This document shows positions 27,232 through 37,126 of a stretch of DNA of 64,000 nucleotides, piece after piece. The position numbers and the translations under genes are program-made. Source of the stretch: Lachnospiraceae bacterium (GTDB lineage Bacteria; Bacillota; Clostridia; Lachnospirales; Lachnospiraceae); contig JAILFA010000012.1 in NCBI GenBank assembly GCA_024687125.1, positions 1 through 64,000 on the forward strand, given 5' to 3'. The number at the start of each line of letters is the position of its first letter. Position 1 is the stretch's first letter. The notes below the pieces were generated by a model. The model did no database searches and was not told the origin of the DNA. It saw nothing but the letters and a program-made list of their open reading frames with translations.

Positions 27232-29034
27232 TTACTGAAGAGCGTTCTTGGCATCGATCTGAGGCTGCCACTTCTCGCAGTCGAACTTGTACAGATCCTG
27301 GAAGCCCATGCCGTCCAGTGTCTGGGTCATCTCATCCCACAGCGCGTCAAACGCAGCATCGTCATCGACGAAGATCATCTGCCAGCTGTACTGCTCCAGG
27401 GACTCTTCGCACTGGTTACGTACAACAGAGATGTCCGCCGTATCGGAAACGAGCGTAACCGCAACGTTCGGGGAGATCACGAGCTTGTTGTTCTTCTTCA
27501 TCCACTCTGCAGGCTCCGCTGCGCCAAACCTCTCCGCCCAGTCCTTCTTCATCTGGGTCAGCGTGGAAGCCTTCCAGGAAGCCCAATAATCCTTGGCATA
27601 GGTCTCGCCGGTGTTCGGGTTCACAGAGTTCGCGGAAACGATCCACTCGTTGATCTGGTTGTTGCCGTCGCTGTAGCCTGCCCCGCCGTACTCTTCGGGA
27701 ACCGGAAGGTTGTCCATCAGAGCGTTGTCGTTGATAGCAGTGAACTTGCCGTCTGCGCCGACTTCATAGTTGAAGCCCTCGATACCGCAGTGCTCAAACT
27801 GGCATCCCTCAGGAGAAGCGTACCAGTCAAGGAACTCCATGATCTTCTTGTACTTCGCATCGTCAACCTGGGAGCCGACACCGAACACACGGCCGCTGCC
27901 GTAGAAAGCATCCGCATCAGCATAGTAGTTCTGATCGCCAACGGGAACAAAGATCATGGCTGTGCCGTTGTCAAGACGCTCCTGGCTGTTCCAGAAACCG
28001 ACCTGCCAGCTGTACCAGAACATATTGACCTGTCCGGCGCTCATCTTTGCGCAGGCAGCGTTCCAATCCTGGGTACCGGAGTCGGGGTCGACGAGACCCG
28101 CTCTGTAGAGGGAGTTCAGGAACTTCAGCATCTTGTAGTAGGTAGCGTTCTTGTCGGTGAGGGGTGTGAAGGTCTTGCCGTCCGCCTTGAGGATCGCGGA
28201 ATCCTTGATCTTCTCGCCGTACCAGGTGGTCAGCTGAACAACGTTCGCGATACCGAGCATGTTGTCGTTGCCGTCCCAATCAGGCCACAGAGAAACCGCA
28301 TAGCACGGATCTCCGGCATCGTTGGTGGGATGTGCCGCCTGCATCTTGCCCAGGACATCGACGAGGTCGTTGAGGTCCTTGATCTCCGGGCAGCCGAGCT
28401 CCTGATAGTAATCCCAGCGGAGCAGCGGGCTGGAGTAGATGACATCCTGCGAATAAGAGGTCGGAGAGGTGTTCATCATCTGGGTCGGGATACCGTAGAT
28501 CTGACCGCTGTTGCCCTCGAGACCAGAGTTGTAAACGTTGATCTGATCCATATACTGTGCAAGGTTCGGATAGTTCGGCAGATCCGCCGTGATATCCTTG
28601 ACGAGGCCGGTCTTGACACAGTCCGCGAAATCAACGGAGTCAAGAAGGACGATATCGCCGAGGTTGCCGGACTGCGTCCTGGTCTGATAGATCGCGTCGC
28701 CCGCTACCTGCGGAGCGATGATGTTGAGCTCGATGTTGAATCGGTCCTTGACGACCTTGTCAAACCATCCGGTCTGCAGACCCTGATAGTTCGCAGCCGC
28801 GTCGTAGACTTCGATCGTCATCATTTCGCCGTCAGCGGCAGCCGGTGCCGCATCGGTCGTGGCTGTGGTGTCAGCCGTGGTGTCGGTCGAGGTCGTCTGC
28901 GTCTGGTCAGTCGCCGCAGGCTGTGTTGCGTCACCGCCGGCCGGCTGTGCTGCCCCGCCTTCGCCGCATCCGGCAAGGGACGCGATGACCATAGCGGTAG
29001 CGGCAAACAGTGAGATAAGTTTCTTTCCTTTCAT
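27232..29034 (-). CDS. Extracellular solute-binding lipoprotein (sugar ABC transporter)
   Basis: 600 aa; lipobox LAGCGEGG, Thr-rich linker, next to two permeases. Confidence 0.88.
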   Translation of the reverse strand: MKGKKLISLFAATAMVIASLAGCGEGGAAQPAGGDATQPAATDQTQTTSTDTTADTTATTDAAPAAADGEMMTIEVYDAAANYQGLQTGWFDKVVKDRFNIELNIIAPQVAGDAIYQTRTQSGNLGDIVLLDSVDFADCVKTGLVKDITADLPNYPNLAQYMDQINVYNSGLEGNSGQIYGIPTQMMNTSPTSYSQDVIYSSPLLRWDYYQELGCPEIKDLNDLVDVLGKMQAAHPTNDAGDPCYAVSLWPDWDGNDNMLGIANVVQLTTWYGEKIKDSAILKADGKTFTPLTDKNATYYKMLKFLNSLYRAGLVDPDSGTQDWNAACAKMSAGQVNMFWYSWQVGFWNSQERLDNGTAMIFVPVGDQNYYADADAFYGSGRVFGVGSQVDDAKYKKIMEFLDWYASPEGCQFEHCGIEGFNYEVGADGKFTAINDNALMDNLPVPEEYGGAGYSDGNNQINEWIVSANSVNPNTGETYAKDYWASWKASTLTQMKKDWAERFGAAEPAEWMKKNNKLVISPNVAVTLVSDTADISVVRNQCEESLEQYSWQMIFVDDDAAFDALWDEMTQTLDGMGFQDLYKFDCEKWQPQIDAKNALQ

Positions 29035-29118
29035 GTTTTACCCTCCCTTTTGTTGTTAATAGTTACAAAGCCTCCGGATCCGCGGAAAGGAAACAGCGCG
29101 GATCGTTGCGAGGCCAAA

Positions 29119-30051
29119 CTAACCTTTTACGGCACCGATCATGATGCCCTTGACAAAGTAGCGCTGGAAGATCGGATAGACCAGCAGGATCGGCGCAACA
29201 ACGACAATGGTGACCGTCATACGGATCGAAGTCGCGGTCGCAGCGTGCGCCAGAGACTGTGCCAGAGAAGCCGCGTTACCGGTACTGTTGACCAGTGCCT
29301 TGAGCGAGCTTGCCTGATTGATATACTGATACAGCGTAAACTGCAGGGTGGACAGTTTGGGATCACTGACCAGCAGCAGCGTATCCTGGAAGGAGTTCCA
29401 CTGCGCCACTGCTGCGAAGATCGCGACCGTCGCCAGGATCGGTTTGATGACCGGTATGATGATCGAAGAAAACGTGCGGATCGTCCCGGCGCCGTCGAGC
29501 TCCGCCGCGTCGGTCAGCTCCGCGGGAACGGATTCCACAAAGGTCTTGCAGAGCACGATGTAGAACGGAGACACCATCGTCGGCAGGACATAGACCCAGA
29601 AGTTGTTGTAGAGGCCGATGTTCTTCATCGTAATGAAGAACGGGATGATGCCGGCGTTGAAGTACATGGTCGCAACCACAAGGCGGTACCAGAGCTTGCG
29701 CAGCCACATGGTCTTGCGCGTGAACATGTAGCCGAGGAAGGCCGATGCGAAGACCGTCAGGATCGTGCCGATCACAGTCCTCCCGACAGACACCACGGCC
29801 GCATCCAACAGTGACGGAATATGCGACACATTGATGTAGTTGGTGAAGTGGATCTCCTTCGGCAGGAAGGTAATCTTGCCGCGGGCGCTCAGATCGTTGG
29901 AACTGATCGTATTAATGAAGATGTAGTAGAACGGATAGACACAGACGAAGGCAAAGAACGTATACACGATGTACGTGATCACGCTCATCGTCACATCGAC
30001 AGGATCCTGCGTCTTATGGACTTTACGTACCTTGATCTCGGAGTTCTTCAT
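29119..30051 (-). CDS. Carbohydrate ABC transporter permease (YtcP-like)
   Basis: 310 aa; binding-protein-dependent permease EAA region ELTDAAELDGAGTIRTFSSIIIPVIKP. Confidence 0.9.
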   Translation of the reverse strand: MKNSEIKVRKVHKTQDPVDVTMSVITYIVYTFFAFVCVYPFYYIFINTISSNDLSARGKITFLPKEIHFTNYINVSHIPSLLDAAVVSVGRTVIGTILTVFASAFLGYMFTRKTMWLRKLWYRLVVATMYFNAGIIPFFITMKNIGLYNNFWVYVLPTMVSPFYIVLCKTFVESVPAELTDAAELDGAGTIRTFSSIIIPVIKPILATVAIFAAVAQWNSFQDTLLLVSDPKLSTLQFTLYQYINQASSLKALVNSTGNAASLAQSLAHAATATSIRMTVTIVVVAPILLVYPIFQRYFVKGIMIGAVKG

Positions 30052-30971
30052 CAGATGAATCCCTCCCCTCTTGTCGCCTTGGCAATCGTGTTCATCGCCG
30101 CAAGAAGAACAATACTGACAAGACTCTTAAGCACGCCGATCGCCGTTGCCAGCGAATACCCTCCGTTACCCATTGCCAGATTGTATACGTACAGATCCAG
30201 CACCTGGATGTAATCCTTGTTGAAGTTGTTCTGGAAGACGAAGAACTGCTCCATACCATTGGAAAGGAAGTTTGCCATGTTCAGGAACAGGAGCACCAGA
30301 TAGGTCGGCAGAATGCTCGGGATCGTGATGTGCCAGATGGTCTTCCATCGGTTGGCACCGTCCACCTTGGCCGCGTCAATGAGCTCCTCGTCAATACCGG
30401 TGATCGCGGCGATATACATGATGGCTGCCCAGCCCGCGTTTTTCCACGTGAGCCACAGCCACATCTTGAACCAGATGTGCTCCTTGGACTGGAGGAACAT
30501 GATCGGCTTGTCGATGACGCCCCAGTCCGACAGCAGGGAGTTGACAACACCGGTGCTGTTAAAGACACAGAATGCGATGGAATAGACCAGAACCCAGCTG
30601 ATGAAATTAGGCAGCGTGGTAACGGTCTGAACGAACTTCTTGTAGGGTGCGCACTTGATCTCATTCAGAAAGACCGCAAACATCATCGGGAACCACGAGA
30701 ACAGCATGCTCAGGCCGCTGATCGCAAACGTATTGAGCAGCACCTGGAAGATCGCCTTGCGCTTGATGTCGTTGTCGACCATGTAGGAGAACCACTTGAA
30801 GCCGACAAAGGCAGATTCCGACAGCGGTGTCGGAGGCTTATAGTCATAGAAGGCATAAACCCATCCGTACAGGGGGTAGTAGGCAAAGATCAGAACGACG
30901 ATGATAAAGGGTAGAACGTAGAGGAATTCTCTGTATCCGCGGAGCTTTTTCCTGTTCAGCTTCATAGGCAC
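30051..30971 (-). CDS. ABC transporter permease (LplB-like)
   Basis: 306 aa; EELIDAAKVDGANRWKTIWHITIPSILP. Confidence 0.9.
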   Translation of the reverse strand: MPMKLNRKKLRGYREFLYVLPFIIVVLIFAYYPLYGWVYAFYDYKPPTPLSESAFVGFKWFSYMVDNDIKRKAIFQVLLNTFAISGLSMLFSWFPMMFAVFLNEIKCAPYKKFVQTVTTLPNFISWVLVYSIAFCVFNSTGVVNSLLSDWGVIDKPIMFLQSKEHIWFKMWLWLTWKNAGWAAIMYIAAITGIDEELIDAAKVDGANRWKTIWHITIPSILPTYLVLLFLNMANFLSNGMEQFFVFQNNFNKDYIQVLDLYVYNLAMGNGGYSLATAIGVLKSLVSIVLLAAMNTIAKATRGEGFI

Positions 30972-30980
30972 CTCTCACAT

Positions 30981-30996
30981 GGTTAAACGTTAAACC
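30981..30996. promoter_or_regulatory. LacI-family operator-like near-palindrome upstream of permease gene
   Basis: GGTTAAACGTTAAACC, ~10 nt upstream of the permease ATG. Confidence 0.6.
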
Positions 30997-31059
30997 AACC
31001 TACGGATTTATTATACGCCGTTGTCCGAATCGTGTCAACGCGAAATATAACGAAAAAAC

Positions 31060-32112
31060 TCAGCCCGAAGCGAGCGCCACGGAATCCCTGTATACCATGG
31101 TACACGGGATCTTGATAACCTGCGGTCGATCCCCGGGGACGTCCTCCAGACGTTTTTCCAGCCGGTCGATCAGCAGTCTGGCGGAGGTATGACCGATCTG
31201 TGACAGGGGAAGCGCCGTCGTGGTCAGCCCCGGTCTGTAATAGGCCGCGATGCTCTCATCATCAAAACCGATCACCGATATGTCCCTGCCGACCCGAAGT
31301 CCCTTTTCCTCCAGAAAGTCGTAGATACCGCCGCTCATCTTGTCCGAGATCCCAAAAAAGGCGGTGACGCCGCGTTCATAGAGTTCTTTGGCGCCGTTAT
31401 ATCCGGACTCCCTGGTCCAGTCGCCGTAGTAGACCAGATTGGGGTCAAACAGGATCCCCTCTTCGAAAAGCGCCCGCTGATAGCCCAGAAGCCGCTGCTG
31501 CGTGTGGTTGTTCTCGACGCGGCCGCCGATCACGCCGATCCGCTTATGCCCCATCTTCAGCAGATAGGAGACCTCTTCAAAGGCACTCATCTCATCATCG
31601 ATGACCACGGACGGTACCGCGGGAGAATCCGAAAAGGCATAGGCCATGACCACGGGAATGGGATAATCGTCGCTGCAGCAGTGAATGACGCGGGCATGCC
31701 CCGCGATGTAGATGATGCCCTCGACGCGTGCTGACTGCAGGTCGCGGAGCACCGGATCCAGAACGGAATGGTATGCGATCTCCTGATCGTACCAGGTATC
31801 GGCCCATCGGGCGTACAGACGCAGATTGCGGACGGATACGCGGTAATTCTCTCTCTCGCAGTACTCCATGATGCCTTCGATGATGGGCGGCACGGTAAAC
31901 TGCGCGATGTCCTCGGCAATGATGGCGATCGTGCGCGTGCGCTGCAAGCGAAGACCCTTGGCTACCTCATTGGGCTTGTAGCCGGTCTCTTCGATGACGG
32001 ACAGGATCCGTCTCTCTGTCTCCTTGCTGGTCTTTGCCTTGCCGTTGATGACGTTGGAAACCGTCGTGGCGGAAACATGGCAGCGCTCTGCGATCTCTTT
32101 CAGTGTGACCAT
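31060..32112 (-). CDS. LacI family transcriptional regulator
   Basis: 350 aa; MVTLKEIAERCHVSATTVSNVINGKAKTSKETERRILSVIEETGYKPN. Confidence 0.95.
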   Translation of the reverse strand: MVTLKEIAERCHVSATTVSNVINGKAKTSKETERRILSVIEETGYKPNEVAKGLRLQRTRTIAIIAEDIAQFTVPPIIEGIMEYCERENYRVSVRNLRLYARWADTWYDQEIAYHSVLDPVLRDLQSARVEGIIYIAGHARVIHCCSDDYPIPVVMAYAFSDSPAVPSVVIDDEMSAFEEVSYLLKMGHKRIGVIGGRVENNHTQQRLLGYQRALFEEGILFDPNLVYYGDWTRESGYNGAKELYERGVTAFFGISDKMSGGIYDFLEEKGLRVGRDISVIGFDDESIAAYYRPGLTTTALPLSQIGHTSARLLIDRLEKRLEDVPGDRPQVIKIPCTMVYRDSVALASG

Positions 32113-32144
32113 AGGTTCCTTCTGGCAGATGCCGGGGTACGTTT

Positions 32145-32159
32145 GTTAAACGATTAATC
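32145..32159. promoter_or_regulatory. Second LacI operator-like site upstream of the lacI-family gene
   Basis: GTTAAACGATTAATC, related to the site at 30981. Confidence 0.5.
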
Positions 32160-32212
32160 TTACATAAATCGTACTTCATGTACCCCGCATCTGTCAAATG
32201 GTTTTCCTGCGA

Positions 32213-34129
32213 TCACGACGCCTTTTTTTCGGTCTGTGAATCGGTGCCCTGCGGCATCTCGATGATGTTGTCCGGCTGTGCCGCCGCACCGCCGCGCGTG
32301 GCGGGATTCATCCTGACATCGTCTCCGAAGATCGTCGCAAAGTCATTTTTCATGGAGATGGTGAAATACCCTGCCGCATCGCATTTTTCCTTGAACGAAG
32401 CCGCTTTTTCCGGGTTTCCATAGTCTCTGTCCGTATCATCGCAGAGGAGCATGTATGCTCTTCCTTCATATTTACCATTGGACAGCGTGTACTGCGCCAT
32501 GGCAAAATCGCCGGTGCTGTTCCCGAATGCCACAACAGGGACCTTGCCGATCTCCCTGGAAATGGCGGAAACCTTGTTCATCTTGAGATTCTTCACGATG
32601 AGCGCGTCGCCCATGCACAGCTCATCATCCGCAGAAAAGGTGTAATTCAGCCCGTCCGCGTCGCCCTGGTTTGTTCCTTTGAGCAGGAAATCCGAGCCGA
32701 TGACGCGGTCAACAGGGACCACATCGCCGATCTCATCCTCGACCAGTGCTCTGGCGGTCTGTCTTTCTGTCCCGCTGACGACGTAGACCTTGAAATCATT
32801 CGCGGCAAGATATCTGATGACGGAGATCATGGGCTTATAGAAAGCCGTTCCGTAGGTGAGATTGTCAAATCCTTCCGGCGTGAGCTTTTTAAACTCCCTG
32901 ACATAATCCTGGAACTGCTCAACGGTCAGATCCGAATAGCACTGCGCGAAATGCTGCGCCAGCGCTTTCATGTCAAAGCTTCCGATGGTGCCGTCATTCA
33001 TGGCGTCGCGGACACTCTGCGCGAATGTGCGCATCTCGTCTGTGGGCTGATAGTCAGCGTCCTCAAGGACTCTGTGCACGAACATGCAGGTATCGACATA
33101 GGTGGGGAAGAGTTCTCCGATGAACGTGCCGTCCATGTCAAAGACCGCGATCCTGTCCTCAACCGGAACATACTGATCGGAGTTTTCGTCACAGACCTGC
33201 CGGACATATTCACGGATGGACTCTGCCACCTGCGAGCCGTCCGTCCAGTATTCCAGTTCTGCCGCGGGTTCGCAGGGAACTTCCGCCTGTTCTTCGGCAG
33301 GCTCCGTCTCTTCGACTGCCTCTTCGGCACTTCCCGCCGGCTCCTGTGCGGCAGGGATGCCGAAGCCGGGCGCACCCTTCAGATTCATCTCCTCCCAGGT
33401 TTCGGGGCTCAGGATCTCCAGCTGATCGATCACGACCACACAGTCCTCACGGACATTCTGCATGACAGTCTTCATGCAGTCTTTGGGGATCGCCACACAC
33501 CCGCCGGTATAGGGCTTGACCGGCCCCAGGCAGTGCAGAAAGATCGCCGAACCGACACCGGGGACGCCTTCCTCGTTGTAGCTGATGTTCAGGCAGTACT
33601 GATACTGGTACTCGTAGTCCATGATCCGTTCACTGTCATCGACGGCAAGATCCGGCAGATCCTTGATACTGACCATCTGATTATAGGAATAGCCGTCACG
33701 GACATCGCCGGACCAGTAATCATCGCCGGTCACCTTATGATATTTCATCTGGCATCCCGGGTCACTCGCGATTCCGAACGCGTAATTGAAACGGAATTCA
33801 CCGACAGGGGTCATCCCATCCCCTTCTTTGGTCTTGCCCAGCCCGAACTTGCCGATATACCCCGGCGTTGTCATGATCTGCTTCCAGTTTCCGGACGCAT
33901 CCTTTTCGTGCATGGATACATAGGCCGTCGTTTGCGTTACTCCCGCCACGACAAACAACTGTGAGGCATTTTTCTCCTCCCCCAGCTTTGCGATCCATTC
34001 CGGGGAAGCCTCCGCCTTCTTCAGATCGGCCTTTTTGCTCCCGCAGCCGGTCAGGACCGCTCCTGCCATGAGCACTGCCATCACCAGTGCTGTCACTCTT
34101 CCGAACAGTTTTTTCTTCATAATGCCCAT
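32213..34129 (-). CDS. Lipoprotein: N-terminal L,D-transpeptidase (YkuD) domain fused to C-terminal HAD phosphatase
   Basis: 638 aa; lipobox LTGCGSK; FLHCLGPVKPYTGGCVAIP (YkuD); IAVFDMDGTFIGELFPTYVDTCM (HAD). Confidence 0.82.
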   Translation of the reverse strand: MGIMKKKLFGRVTALVMAVLMAGAVLTGCGSKKADLKKAEASPEWIAKLGEEKNASQLFVVAGVTQTTAYVSMHEKDASGNWKQIMTTPGYIGKFGLGKTKEGDGMTPVGEFRFNYAFGIASDPGCQMKYHKVTGDDYWSGDVRDGYSYNQMVSIKDLPDLAVDDSERIMDYEYQYQYCLNISYNEEGVPGVGSAIFLHCLGPVKPYTGGCVAIPKDCMKTVMQNVREDCVVVIDQLEILSPETWEEMNLKGAPGFGIPAAQEPAGSAEEAVEETEPAEEQAEVPCEPAAELEYWTDGSQVAESIREYVRQVCDENSDQYVPVEDRIAVFDMDGTFIGELFPTYVDTCMFVHRVLEDADYQPTDEMRTFAQSVRDAMNDGTIGSFDMKALAQHFAQCYSDLTVEQFQDYVREFKKLTPEGFDNLTYGTAFYKPMISVIRYLAANDFKVYVVSGTERQTARALVEDEIGDVVPVDRVIGSDFLLKGTNQGDADGLNYTFSADDELCMGDALIVKNLKMNKVSAISREIGKVPVVAFGNSTGDFAMAQYTLSNGKYEGRAYMLLCDDTDRDYGNPEKAASFKEKCDAAGYFTISMKNDFATIFGDDVRMNPATRGGAAAQPDNIIEMPQGTDSQTEKKAS

Positions 34130-34147
34130 CTCCTTACGTCACATTGA

Positions 34148-35083
34148 TCAGTCATTTTCAAAGAGAGGCGTGGAGAAATATCTCTCTGCAGTGTCGGGCA
34201 AAACAGTGACCACGGTCTTGCCCTTTCCGAGTTTTTTCGCCAGTTTCAGGGCTGCGGCAACGTTGGTCCCGGAACTGATGCCGCACATGATCCCCTCCCT
34301 GCGCGCAAGATCCTTAGCTGTGCGGATGGCCTCCTCGTCGGAAACAATATAGATATCATCGTAGATCTCACGGTTCAGATTGCGCGGGATGATACCGTCT
34401 CCGATCCCCATCTGGAGATGTGTCCCGATATTTCCGCCCGCCAGGATCGCAGCGTTCTCCGGCTCGACGGCCCAGATCTCAATATCCGGGTACTGCGCCT
34501 TGAGCGTCTCTCCTATGCCGCTGATCGTCCCGCCGGTCCCGATGCCCGAGCAGAAACCGTGTATGGGCCCCGCGACCTGCTCAAGGATCTCCAGCCCGGT
34601 ATGATGTCTGTGCACCTGCGGATTTGCAGGGTTTTCAAACTGCTGGGGGATATAGACTCTGGGATCCTCCTCGGCCATTCGGAACGCCGTCTTCAGGCAC
34701 TCATCCATGCACGCGCCGATGTCGCCGTCATCGTGGATCAGGATCACCTCCGCCCCGTAGTGTCTGACAAGAAAGCGCCTCTCCTCACTGACGCTGTCCG
34801 GCATGATGATCTTTGTCTCGTACCCCATGACCGCACCGATGAGAGCGAGACCGATGCCCTGATTGCCGCTCGTGGGCTCGACGATGATCGTATCATCCTT
34901 AATGATGCCGGCCTTAATGGCCTGCATGACCATATTGTATGCCGTACGCGTCTTGATCGAGCCGCCGACATTGAGTCCCTCATATTTGACCAGCACCTCC
35001 GCGGCATCGGGATCGTTCATCCTGTTCAGCCTGATCATAGGGGTGTGTCCGATGTACTCCAGAATATTATCGCAGATCATCAT
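34148..35083 (-). CDS. cysK: Cysteine synthase family PLP enzyme
   Basis: 311 aa; VGGSIKTRTAYNMV, PTSGNQGIGLALIGAVMGYE, CSGIGTGGTISGIGE. Confidence 0.88.
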   Translation of the reverse strand: MMICDNILEYIGHTPMIRLNRMNDPDAAEVLVKYEGLNVGGSIKTRTAYNMVMQAIKAGIIKDDTIIVEPTSGNQGIGLALIGAVMGYETKIIMPDSVSEERRFLVRHYGAEVILIHDDGDIGACMDECLKTAFRMAEEDPRVYIPQQFENPANPQVHRHHTGLEILEQVAGPIHGFCSGIGTGGTISGIGETLKAQYPDIEIWAVEPENAAILAGGNIGTHLQMGIGDGIIPRNLNREIYDDIYIVSDEEAIRTAKDLARREGIMCGISSGTNVAAALKLAKKLGKGKTVVTVLPDTAERYFSTPLFEND

Positions 35084-35108
35084 CCATTCCTCTTGAAAAA
35101 GCTTTCGG

Positions 35109-35621
35109 TCAAAGATATGTTACTGTCTCGCTCACGGGCTTTCTGCTGGCGTGATTGGCCAAAGGGCCTGTTCCCGCGGCGGCATAGCCCAGATCCAGCA
35201 GCATCACGATCACTTCATGATCCGGCAGTCCAAGATCCTGTGCGAGCAGACCGGGATCGAAGAAATTGAGCCAGCAGCTGTCTACTCCTTCATTCGCTGC
35301 CGCGAGCATCAGATGTGTCGCGACGATCGTCGCATCCTCCGCGCCCGAATCATATCTGCCGCCCGGATAGGTAAACACATTCTGACTGTCATAGGCGACC
35401 GCCAGGACAACGGGCGCGCCATACCGGCACGGCGTAGCCTTATCCACTTTGGCCAGAGCCTCCTCTGACTGCAGGACATAAATATGCTGCTCCTGAAGAT
35501 TTTTTGCCGTAGGTGCCAGCCGTCCCGCCTCAAGAATAGCTTCCAGTTTTGACGCCTCAAGCTTTCTCCCGTCATATTTTTTGCAGGAATACCTGTTTCT
35601 GACTACTTCCGTAAACTCCAT
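35109..35621 (-). CDS. Nitroreductase family protein
   Basis: 170 aa; MEFTEVVRNRYSCKKYDGRKLEASKLEAILEAGRLAPTAKNLQEQHIYV. Confidence 0.9.
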   Translation of the reverse strand: MEFTEVVRNRYSCKKYDGRKLEASKLEAILEAGRLAPTAKNLQEQHIYVLQSEEALAKVDKATPCRYGAPVVLAVAYDSQNVFTYPGGRYDSGAEDATIVATHLMLAAANEGVDSCWLNFFDPGLLAQDLGLPDHEVIVMLLDLGYAAAGTGPLANHASRKPVSETVTYL

Positions 35622-35639
35622 TGCTCCTCCTTTCGGATC

Positions 35640-36989
35640 CTATTCTTCCTGTTTCCCCGTATAAAAAGTATAGGTGTGTTTTCCCTGTCGTTTCGACTCA
35701 TACATCGCAGCATCGGACTTTTCGAACAGGCTGGTGACATCCTTCGCCTCAGACCCGTGAACGACCCCGACGCTGATGGAGACCGGCGGCAATCCGTTCT
35801 CCGGATTCTCCAGCTCCCGGTTGATCTGTTCGATCTTTGCTTCGATCAGCCTTTTCTCCATCCTGCCGGAGTGCACCATGAGCACGACAAATTCATCACC
35901 GCCCAGGCGGCAGATATAATCGTCGTCACGGAAGGCATTCTTCATCTCCTGCACCAGTTTGATCAGCACCTTATCTCCGACTTCATGGCCGTAGGTGTCA
36001 TTGATGGATTTGAAATTATCCACATCGAGCAGCATCATGTAGGTGATGTTCAGATCGATGCCGGACACCAGAACGTCATATCCCGCCCGGTTATACGCGC
36101 CGGTCAGTTCATCATGGGAAGCCTTAAAATTCAGCCTCTCCACGCTTTTCTTATAGGTGGCATACATTTTGTTATAGGCTCTGGCAAGATACCTGAACTC
36201 ATTGGCGCCGACCTCCGGGATCGGACTGTCTGCCTTGATCCTGTCCACGGCTTTGAGGACCGGTCGGACACCCAGAACAGAGGTCAGAAGTACCATGAGC
36301 AGGATCGACAGAACCTGGATCAGGACTGCAGCAAAAAGAATGTTCCTCTCACGGTACAGAGCGGCAAGCTCCTCATTTTCGATACTGTGCGTCAGCTTGT
36401 CGATCTCGTCCAGGCTCTCTCGCATATCGTTCCGGATCATGTCCTTTTTCTCATAATAAGCATCGTCCAGAACGATCGTGGTCGCGAGACGCATTTTATC
36501 TTCCGGGGCAAGTGCGTTATCCGCATCCTTAAGCGGATAGTCATTCAGGATCTCGGGATAGTCCGTATATCCCATGGCCTCGACCACCAGCCGCATAGCA
36601 TAGTATTCACGGTCCATCAGATCCACAGAGTGACTCATTGCCTCGCGGAGCTGCCGCATCGCGGCGGATGTCCGCTCATCAATATTCATCTTTTCAACCG
36701 CTTCTTCACGGCGGTTTTCCTCAAACGCCTCCTCAATATACTCATTGAGAAAACGCACATCTCCGCTGATCGTAAACCGCTGGACGCGCTCGGTGAGATA
36801 ATCGGATGCATCCATCAGCTCATGCGCGGCCTTTTCCAGCCTGATGTGTTCCTCTGTGGCGGCAGCGAGCCGGAGAAACGTAGCAGTCAGGCGATAGGTG
36901 AAAAAGAGCATGATTCCTGACACGATCGCCGTTATCAGGACCAGACAGATCTGGATCACCCTGAGTGAGATTCCCTTTTGCGCATTCAT
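35640..36989 (-). CDS. Membrane-bound diguanylate cyclase (GGDEF)
   Basis: 449 aa; HDELTGAYNRAGYDVL, RDDDYICRLGGDEFVVL (GGDEF plus RxxD I-site), two TM segments flanking a sensor region. Confidence 0.92.
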   Translation of the reverse strand: MNAQKGISLRVIQICLVLITAIVSGIMLFFTYRLTATFLRLAAATEEHIRLEKAAHELMDASDYLTERVQRFTISGDVRFLNEYIEEAFEENRREEAVEKMNIDERTSAAMRQLREAMSHSVDLMDREYYAMRLVVEAMGYTDYPEILNDYPLKDADNALAPEDKMRLATTIVLDDAYYEKKDMIRNDMRESLDEIDKLTHSIENEELAALYRERNILFAAVLIQVLSILLMVLLTSVLGVRPVLKAVDRIKADSPIPEVGANEFRYLARAYNKMYATYKKSVERLNFKASHDELTGAYNRAGYDVLVSGIDLNITYMMLLDVDNFKSINDTYGHEVGDKVLIKLVQEMKNAFRDDDYICRLGGDEFVVLMVHSGRMEKRLIEAKIEQINRELENPENGLPPVSISVGVVHGSEAKDVTSLFEKSDAAMYESKRQGKHTYTFYTGKQEE

Positions 36990-37126
36990 AAGCTGTTCCT
37001 TATCGATAATCTTTCACTCAATCATTTATAACTGAAAGCATAGTATATGATACTTTCACTCATCCTGTCCACAAAAATCAGCAAATACACGCTTGTTTAT
37101 CCGGCCTTAAAGCCTGCCGGCTGCGT

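Noticed and set aside
27232-32112. Missing ATPase taken as evidence of a new transporter type
   Set aside because: LplB/YtcP-type sugar transporters commonly lack a local ATPase and share a multitask one.
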